NCBI GenBank assembly: GCA_052390415.1
Contig: JBQTGY010000080.1
Span: forward strand, 1 to 41,951
Direction of reading: 5' to 3'
From: JANNWF01 sp052390415
Lineage (GTDB): Bacteria; Pseudomonadota; Gammaproteobacteria; Xanthomonadales; Xanthomonadaceae
DNA length: 41,951 nt
Positions 34,061 to 41,951 of this stretch are shown here, piece by piece. The position numbers and the translations under genes were made by a program. The notes under the pieces were generated by a model. That model did no database searches, was not told the origin of the DNA, and worked only from the letters and a program-made list of their open reading frames with translations. Each line of letters opens with the position of its first letter. Position 1 is the first letter of the stretch.

Positions 34061-34089
34061 CATATGTCATGCAAGACATATGCTGTCAA
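34061..34089 (-). promoter_or_regulatory. higBA promoter and operator
   Basis: On the minus strand, TTGACA (34089-34084) is a perfect -35 box; 17 bp later lies CATATG (34066-34061), a fair -10. The inverted repeat CATATGTC (34061-34068) and GACATATG (34075-34082) overlaps this -10 and spacer. The predicted start of transcription falls at about 34054, the toxin ATG. Confidence 0.7.
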
Positions 34090-34226
34090 AAGCATGCCTG
34101 ATTGCTGTGACTATTCGAATTGACGTTCGAATGACACCCATTCACCCGTTCGTGGAGAGGTATCGAATCACGATCAGACGCCCATGGAACGCCGCTCGAC
34201 GCGACACATTGCCGACACCATTCCAC

Positions 34227-34304
34227 TCAATCCTTGACGCCCACCCGAACCTGCACGACTCTGCGACCCACATCCTCGGGGATGTTCAATCAGAGCAAGA
34301 GCCG
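34227..34304 (+). promoter_or_regulatory. Conserved leader/promoter region, copy 2
   Basis: It aligns over about 75 bp with the region 19716-19794 (shared CCTTGACGCCC, CGACTCT, GGGGATGTTCAA), and the match continues into ATGCCGAC and RCRCCGC. The two copies drive different downstream reading frames. Confidence 0.6.
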
Positions 34305-34430
34305 ATGCCGACACACCGCAGTCCGCAAACACTCGCAGCCACAGTCGTGCTGTCAGCCGGTGAACGTAATACGTCCCTGCTGCCAGGGCGCCCCTGCGTA
34401 ACGCGGCCTGGCCGGACGCAAACACGTTGA
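34305..34430 (+). CDS. Possible 41-residue upstream peptide overlapping the next start
   Basis: An ATG at 34305 in the conserved leader opens a frame of 41 codons (MPTHRSPQTLAATVVLSAGE and onward) whose TGA (34428-34430) overlaps the ATG of the beta-helix gene as TGATG. The opening matches that of the broken secreted gene at 19795 in its first residues (MPTxR). It could be a leader peptide coupling translation, or the remnant of an older gene replaced by the beta-helix gene. It has no proper cleavable signal peptide. Confidence 0.4.
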   Translation: MPTHRSPQTLAATVVLSAGERNTSLLPGRPCVTRPGRTQTR

Positions 34431-35971
34431 TGTCGACAACTGGGGTTCGTTGGTTGTGCGTGGCTGCATGGGTGGTTCTATCGCCGCTTTCGCTGGCATC
34501 AGCGGGCAGTTCGGGCGCGGCTGCGGGAATAGTTTTCACGGTCACGCAGGTCGAAGATGCGGTCGACACGCTGATTGGCGACGGTATCTGTGCAAGCGCC
34601 GCCGGCACCTGCAGCCTACGCGCTGCCGTTCAGGAGGCGAATGCGCAGGCCGCGCCTGTGAGCATCATGCTTGGAGCAGGGGTATTTGGCCTGTCGCTTC
34701 CCTCCAACCCACGCGACGATGCGTCCGGTGGCGACCTGGATGTTTTCGGAAACCTTCGGCTCATCGGCGCCGGACCCGAAATCACGACCATCGAAAGCCT
34801 CGTGGTTGACCGATTGCTGCATGTGCGCGCAGAGGCAGTAGCACTTGTGCATGGCGTGACACTTCTCGGCGGCGAATCGGGCTCGTCTGGCGGGGCGGTA
34901 CGCGTTGATGCCCAGGGCACGCTTGAGCTCGCGGACTGTCGGGTTAGCAATTCGAGTGTTTTTAATGGTTTTTCCGGCGCCACAGACGGGGGTGGAATCG
35001 CCAACGCCGGAACTCTCCGGATCGAGCGCTGTGTCATCCACGACAACCGCATATCCGGTGGGGTCGTTACGAATGGGGGCGGTATCTATAACGTGGGTTC
35101 CACAACGATCCGGCACAGCCGAATCAATGGGAACAGGGTGACTGGGGGGGGATTAGGTAATACCGGCGGCGGAATTTCCTCTCGCGGCGAATTGTTTCTG
35201 ATCGGCAGCATGGTTGAGTCCAATGAGTCATTCGGTCAGAGCGGTGGACTGGACCTCAGCGGCATCGCCAGAATCGAATCCAGCACGATCGCGAACAATC
35301 TTGCAAGCCGCGACGGCGGAGGGCTGTCACTTGCCCAATCGGAGACCCTTGTGGAACTGGTCAATTCCACAATCAGCGGCAACCAGGCATCCGGCGATGC
35401 GGGTGGCGTGCGACTGCTCGTCGGTACGCTGATCTTGCGTAGCAGCACCGTGACGGCGAATGTCGCCGACGCCAACAACAACGGTATCGGCAACGGCGGC
35501 GGTGTCGTCGTGAATTCAGGCACCCTGCGAGCGAGCAATACGATCATCGCCGGCAACGTCGTACGCCAAAACACCGATAGCGGCGTGGATTGTATTGGCC
35601 CCTTGGTGTCTGAAGGCCACCTGCTGCTCGGTGAAGCGGCAGGCTGCATGCACGAGATCGCCGAAGGCGACGTGGCCGGAGTGGATCCGCAGTTGCTACC
35701 GCTCGGCGATAACGGTGGACCGACCCCAACTCACGCACCCGCGGCGAACAGCCCGGTTATCGATGCTGGCCCTGCGTGCCTTGGGTTGAAGTCGCCTCCC
35801 GGCTTCGATGAACCGACCTTGTTTCGAGATCAGCGCGGTTTCCCCCGACCGATCGACGGTAACGGTGATGGCATTTCAACCTGCGATATCGGTGCCGTGG
35901 AGCACGCTCCCAATCGGATTCACGGCTCAGGCTTCGAACCTTCGGAAGCGCCGGTGCCTAGCACTCCCTAA
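34430..35971 (+). CDS. CSLREA and choice-of-anchor Q domain beta-helix surface protein
   Basis: This is a secreted right-handed beta-helix protein of 513 residues. A signal peptide (about residues 1-25, LSLASA-G) is followed by a CSLREA-type domain (FTVTQVEDAVDTLIGDGICA, then TCSLRAAVQEANA). Many short parallel repeats with NxGGGIYN- and GGGI-type loops follow (residues about 110-390), then the choice-of-anchor Q region (LLPLGDNGGPTPTHAP, NSPVIDAG, DQRGFPRPIDGNGDG, CDIGAVEH). It ends with a short tail FEPSEAPVPSTP. Such proteins are adhesins or polysaccharide-binding surface proteins. Start: ATG at 34430, with TTG at 34427 one codon earlier. Its gene follows the shared leader and may be coupled to a short upstream frame. 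Confidence 0.88.
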   Translation: MSTTGVRWLCVAAWVVLSPLSLASAGSSGAAAGIVFTVTQVEDAVDTLIGDGICASAAGTCSLRAAVQEANAQAAPVSIMLGAGVFGLSLPSNPRDDASGGDLDVFGNLRLIGAGPEITTIESLVVDRLLHVRAEAVALVHGVTLLGGESGSSGGAVRVDAQGTLELADCRVSNSSVFNGFSGATDGGGIANAGTLRIERCVIHDNRISGGVVTNGGGIYNVGSTTIRHSRINGNRVTGGGLGNTGGGISSRGELFLIGSMVESNESFGQSGGLDLSGIARIESSTIANNLASRDGGGLSLAQSETLVELVNSTISGNQASGDAGGVRLLVGTLILRSSTVTANVADANNNGIGNGGGVVVNSGTLRASNTIIAGNVVRQNTDSGVDCIGPLVSEGHLLLGEAAGCMHEIAEGDVAGVDPQLLPLGDNGGPTPTHAPAANSPVIDAGPACLGLKSPPGFDEPTLFRDQRGFPRPIDGNGDGISTCDIGAVEHAPNRIHGSGFEPSEAPVPSTP

Positions 35972-36161
35972 CGCCCGCTCAATCCTGCACAAGCGAGCGG
36001 GATGTACAAAGGATGGCAAGCCCCTTTCAACAAGTTGACTGCGGGTTTGACCTGCTTCCGGGCCGACGCCGCTGTTGCGATTGACGGCCCTGTGGCACGC
36101 ACGCTGGCAAACCTCCATCATCCATTGCGTGAGCAGCGATCCCGACGATCTCGACCACAGA

Positions 36162-37064
36162 ATGCGCGTCGCGGCGTTCGGCCACGTGCGGATGCTCAGC
36201 GTGACGCGAGATCCTCTGACCTCGGCCGACCTTCGCGCCGGTTTTGCGTTCGAGGGCAATCGCTACCCGCTGATCAACCCGCAGCGTGGCATCTTCAAGC
36301 CGCGGCAAATGTGTTATCTGCTCTCCATCCGAACCGTGTTCCCGCGACCGGGTGCTCGCGTCTGGTACGACGATCAACGCCGCGTCCACCAGCAGCTTTT
36401 CGAGAGTCAGGACTTTGTCGACTATGCGTTCATGGGCGATAACCCCGACGCGGCCGACAACCGCTGGCTACGCGAGGCCTGCGAGCAGCGCATTCCGATC
36501 ATCTACTTCATCGGCGTTGCGCCTGGCCTGTTCGCTGCCGTCGTTCCGGCTTACATCGGCGCCTGGGACCGCGACGCCTTGAAGGCGTCGGTGGGCTTTG
36601 GCGATCCGCAGCAGTTCGATGAAACCCGCTACGCCGACACGGTACCGGCGAGGCGCTATGCGCTGCGAGCCGTACAGCAGCGCCTGCATCAATCCACCTT
36701 CCGGCAAGCCGTCATCCACGCCTATGACGGACGATGCGCTTTATCGGGTCTGCCCGAGCCATTGCTACTCGACGCGGCGCACATCATTGCCGACAAGGAT
36801 GAGGCCCTGGGACAACCCGTTGTGCCGAACGGAATCCCACTTAGCAAACTGCATCATGCGGCGTTCGACGCTCACCTGATCGGCATTGATCCGGACTTTC
36901 GCCTGCACATCTCCCAGCGATTGATGGTGCAACGCGACGGACCCATGCTCGAAGCCATCAAGAATCTCGATCGCCAGATCATCCGTCTGCCAACCCGCGT
37001 CCGTGACTTGCCGGATCGTGATCGATTGGCGATGCGATATCGCGAGTACTGCGCGAGCAACTGA
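36162..37064 (+). CDS. HNH endonuclease, restriction-type (COG3440-like)
   Basis: A 300-residue nuclease with an N-terminal recognition-like domain and a C-terminal HNH domain. The first domain carries the family words GFAFEGNRYPLINPQRGIFK and YFIGVAPGLFAAVVPAYI. The HNH core is HII (His207), Asn223 in PNGIPLSKLHH, and His231/His232 with FDAHLIGID. One zinc cysteine is seen (RCALSG); the second position of the usual CxxC is not Cys. The opening MRVAAFGHVRM matches how I recall family members starting, so ATG 36162 is chosen over TTG 36075 or GTG 36129. It has no neighbouring methylase, which fits a modification-dependent (type IV) restriction enzyme; this is inference. Confidence 0.88.
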   Translation: MRVAAFGHVRMLSVTRDPLTSADLRAGFAFEGNRYPLINPQRGIFKPRQMCYLLSIRTVFPRPGARVWYDDQRRVHQQLFESQDFVDYAFMGDNPDAADNRWLREACEQRIPIIYFIGVAPGLFAAVVPAYIGAWDRDALKASVGFGDPQQFDETRYADTVPARRYALRAVQQRLHQSTFRQAVIHAYDGRCALSGLPEPLLLDAAHIIADKDEALGQPVVPNGIPLSKLHHAAFDAHLIGIDPDFRLHISQRLMVQRDGPMLEAIKNLDRQIIRLPTRVRDLPDRDRLAMRYREYCASN

Positions 37065-37211
37065 GGTCAGAGCGCTCAGGACGGTGTCTGGGACAATGCC
37101 TAGAATAGCCGCGTGGATGTAGGGCCTACGAATGGAAAACGGTAAGGAGGAATCTCTCCTACTCCATCCGGGCAAGTGCAGGCCACCCGCCAACATCACG
37201 CCATTCCCGCC
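37065..37211. other. Short convergent spacer
   Basis: About 150 bp. AGGAG..CTCCT around 37146-37160 can form a small hairpin but without a T-run. A 37-codon frame starting at 37133 has no support. Confidence 0.35.
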
Positions 37212-38108
37212 TCAGAGATCGCGTTCCAGGTTCAGCCGGACCTGATTGCGGCCGCCGCGTTTGGCCTCGTATAGCGCTTCGTCTGCGCTTGCCACCAGTT
37301 GCTCGGACGTGGGGCTGGTGAACTGCGCGGCGTGCGCCACGCCCAGACTGGCGGTGACCCAGAGATCGCCGCCGGGTGTGCTGAGCGTGGATGCGCAGAG
37401 TTGACTGCGGACGCGCTCGGCGATTACCGCGCTGTTGCTGCCGTCGGCCTGCGGACTGACCACGATGAACTCTTCGCCGCCGTAGCGGCCGATGCGGTCG
37501 TAGGGGCGCAGCGCGCCCTGCATGAGGCGAGCCGCCTCGCGCAGCACCACGTCTCCGGTCAGGTGACCATGCTGGTCGTTGATCTGCTTGAAATGATCCA
37601 GGTCGATCATGATCACGCCGACATCGCCACCTTCGCGTACCCGGCGCTCCAGCGTCTGCTGCAGAAAATCGAGAATCGCGCCGCGGTTCAGCAGCCCGGT
37701 CAGCCGATCTCGCGTGGCCTCGGTACGCAAGGCCTCGTGCAGTTCGAGGATGCGTTCGGCCACGCGCAGACGGGTCAGCAACAGGTCCTCATCGAACGGC
37801 TTGCTGATGAAGTCGTCGGCGCCTGAATCCATGCCGTCGATCTGGTTGCTCTTGCCAGACAGCGCCGTCAGCAGAATCACGTAGGTGTAGTGCTGACGGT
37901 TGCCGTTGCGTACCGCCCGACACAGGTCCAGACCGTTCAGCTCCGGCATCATCCAGTCGGAAATCAGCATCGGAAACACGTCACGTTCCCACGCCTGCAG
38001 CGCCGCTTTCCCGGTAGCCACCGCAGTGACGTCGTGGCCAAACTTGCGCAACGTCGCCGCCAGCGTCAGCCGACTCGTGGTGTCGTCTTCGGCAATCAGA
38101 ATCTTCAT
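37212..38108 (-). CDS. Response regulator diguanylate cyclase (REC-GGDEF)
   Basis: This makes c-di-GMP under control of a phosphorylated receiver domain. In 298 residues, the receiver occupies about 1-120, with phospho-acceptor Asp51 in LISDWMMPE and Asp8/Asp9 in EDD. The cyclase domain begins DRLTGLLNRGAILDFL and has the active GGEEF (210-214). The inhibitory I-site RxxD is present five residues upstream as RPYD (201-204), so product feedback is likely. It lies 93 bp downstream of the hybrid kinase gene on the same strand. I infer that the kinase's HPt passes phosphate to this receiver. Confidence 0.95.
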   Translation of the reverse strand: MKILIAEDDTTSRLTLAATLRKFGHDVTAVATGKAALQAWERDVFPMLISDWMMPELNGLDLCRAVRNGNRQHYTYVILLTALSGKSNQIDGMDSGADDFISKPFDEDLLLTRLRVAERILELHEALRTEATRDRLTGLLNRGAILDFLQQTLERRVREGGDVGVIMIDLDHFKQINDQHGHLTGDVVLREAARLMQGALRPYDRIGRYGGEEFIVVSPQADGSNSAVIAERVRSQLCASTLSTPGGDLWVTASLGVAHAAQFTSPTSEQLVASADEALYEAKRGGRNQVRLNLERDL

Positions 38109-38201
38109 GCAGGTGCAAATCTCTTCAATCGAAGGACACGACGGGTCTGCCTGGTCGACCGCCGCTCGATCGGCCCCGCTCGTTCAACCCGCTTGATCGG
38201 C

Positions 38202-40862
<2,661 letters not shown>

Positions 40863-40934
40863 GGGTTGGGTCCCGCTCGATCACTGCGACCTCCGCAGTC
40901 TATGCCAGCCGCGAGCAGCAGAGAGCCGCCCCCG

Positions 40935-41660
40935 CTAAGTCGGCACAACCCCCTCCTCCCCCATCCGAAACCACCCCGTGATCGCAAACCGCGCGCCGGT
41001 GACAAACGGCGCCACCGCCGAGACCAGGTGCGGGGTCGGCACCTTGAACAGAGTCAGTTGATTGAAGCGCGGGAGCACGGCTTCAGTGACGTGGCCAGTG
41101 CTGTCGGTGAATTGCAGTTGTCCGCCGAAATCGGCGGCCCAGTCGCGGCTCAGGTTGAGCACGTAGGCGGCGACGCGCTGCAATTCGGGGGCGCTGTCGT
41201 CGTGCAGGGTCAGGAAGTGTCCGCGGCGATAGCGGGTGAGTTGGCCATCAGCGAAGCGGATGTCGGAATTGCCGCACAGCTCACGCGCCAGATCGATGAA
41301 TGGTGGACTGCGGATCAGTGCATAGGCTTGATCCAGACCATGGTGACCGAGCTGCTCGCTGCGGCCGCGCTCGTAAAGTGGGAAACGTTCGTAGAGATAC
41401 TGGAAGCCCGCCTTCGCTTCGGCGAACACCAGCTCATCGAGAGGAGCGCGTCGCTCCGGGGTCAGGGCTTCCATCGCGTCGGCATCAAACACGCGGTGTT
41501 GGCCACCCACCCGCGTCACCAAACCCCATTCACGCCACTCCCGTGCTGTCTGGTGAATACAGTTGGCCACCTCTGGAAGCAGGAAATCGGCCACGTGAAT
41601 GCGTCCGTTGGCACGAAACTGCTGGGTGAGCGCTGCGAGATCCTTTCGCTGGGTGATCAC
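40935..41660 (-). CDS. 2OG-Fe(II) oxygenase (prolyl hydroxylase-like)
   Basis: A 241-residue oxygenase using 2-oxoglutarate and iron. The iron ligands are HxD (His153, Asp155 in TLHDDSA) and His211 in TPHLVSAV; Arg224 in GARFAITGWF binds 2-oxoglutarate. The arrangement YVLNLSRDW..GGQLQFTDS is typical of prolyl-hydroxylase-like proteins (SM-20/Ofd1 branch). It starts with GTG at 41660, with AGGA 9 bp upstream. The substrate, possibly a protein, is unknown. It is downstream of no other gene; a 72-bp spacer separates it from the kinase gene. Confidence 0.9.
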   Translation of the reverse strand: MITQRKDLAALTQQFRANGRIHVADFLLPEVANCIHQTAREWREWGLVTRVGGQHRVFDADAMEALTPERRAPLDELVFAEAKAGFQYLYERFPLYERGRSEQLGHHGLDQAYALIRSPPFIDLARELCGNSDIRFADGQLTRYRRGHFLTLHDDSAPELQRVAAYVLNLSRDWAADFGGQLQFTDSTGHVTEAVLPRFNQLTLFKVPTPHLVSAVAPFVTGARFAITGWFRMGEEGVVPT

Positions 41661-41871
41661 GATCGACGTCCTGGGTTTTCTGTTGTCCGCTCGAGCAGAA
41701 GTTGAACCTAGTGGACTGTAACGGACAAATCGAAAGTAGCTCGCGCGGTGTGGCCGCGCTGGACTTGCTCCTCACTCCGCCAATGGCTTTGGCTATTGGC
41801 ATCGCTCCGGAGCGGCGTCCAACACGCCCATCCCGTCGCGATCCCACTTCCGCTTCATCCGTTACAGCCCA
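41661..41871. other. Right-edge spacer
   Basis: About 210 bp before the MITE-like copy at the window edge. It contains the hairpin-like pair GCATCGCTCCGGAGCG (41798-41813). No gene is supported. Confidence 0.35.
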
Positions 41872-41951
41872 CTAGCCCGGACATTTCATGAGGGGGCGCG
41901 AGTGATCACGTTCGGCGGCTTCGCCGCTACGCGGGGCTGTTGCCCCGAGCG
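41872..41951 (-). mobile_element. MITE-like element, partial copy D cut by the window end
   Basis: The 80 bases starting CTAGCCCGGACATTTCATG are identical, in opposite orientation, to the right end of copy C (19633-19712), including its two GC hairpins. The rest lies beyond the window. Confidence 0.85.

Noticed and set aside
37133..37246. 37-codon frame between the HNH and cyclase genes
   Set aside because: Runs into the cyclase gene antisense, no ribosome binding site, no similarity.

Overview
The window is 42 kb of GC-rich chromosomal DNA, most likely from a gammaproteobacterium of the Xanthomonadales/Lysobacterales type. I infer this from the gene content: secreted S9 peptidases, a lysyl-endopeptidase-like protease with a P domain, an aryl-polyene/xanthomonadin-type methyltransferase, TonB and OmpA lipoproteins, and a YbiI-like protein very close to the enterobacterial one. 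Intergenic spacers carry many short palindromic repeats. I see no rRNA, tRNA, CRISPR array, prophage or complete autonomous transposon.

Layout. 0-9.1 kb: S9 peptidase; a two-gene RND efflux operon (lipoprotein adaptor plus HAE1 permease); an SLC13-type permease with TrkA-C domains whose start codon seems to be ATC. 9.3-14.8 kb: membrane protein, YbiI zinc-finger protein, a coupled DUF4398/OmpA pair, an unusual zinc-ribbon SDR protein and a TonB-family protein. 15.7-20.2 kb: secreted serine protease with a strong terminator, a lipoprotein of unknown function, two full copies of a MITE-like element and a secreted-protein gene broken by an amber codon. 20.2-26.5 kb: small genes including a LURP-one-like protein, a DinJ/YafQ toxin-antitoxin pair with a visible operator, an isolated Anbu proteasome homologue, MAPEG, a short SPFH protein, a glycine-zipper lipoprotein, DUF2200 and a 2H phosphoesterase. 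26.9-33.2 kb: prolyl oligopeptidase, two membrane proteins, and a methyltransferase overlapping tail-to-tail with a membrane/polysaccharide-deacetylase fusion. 33.4-37.1 kb: HigBA toxin-antitoxin pair, a beta-helix CSLREA surface protein and an HNH restriction-type endonuclease, which look like accessory genes. 37.2-41.7 kb: a response-regulator diguanylate cyclase beside a hybrid histidine kinase with an HPt domain, probably one phosphorelay controlling c-di-GMP, then a 2OG-Fe(II) oxygenase. The right edge enters another copy of the MITE-like element.

The strongest unexplained signals are: (i) the MITE-like family, with 22-bp terminal inverted repeats and an internal stem showing a compensatory base change between copies; (ii) a roughly 75-bp leader conserved upstream of two unrelated secreted-protein loci at 19.7 and 34.2 kb; (iii) a secreted protein frame interrupted by a single TAG; (iv) a probable ATC start codon; and (v) two enzymes whose usual catalytic residues are missing (the SDR tyrosine and the kinase N-box asparagine). 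I did not find a gene cluster that I can defend as a wholly new multi-gene system.
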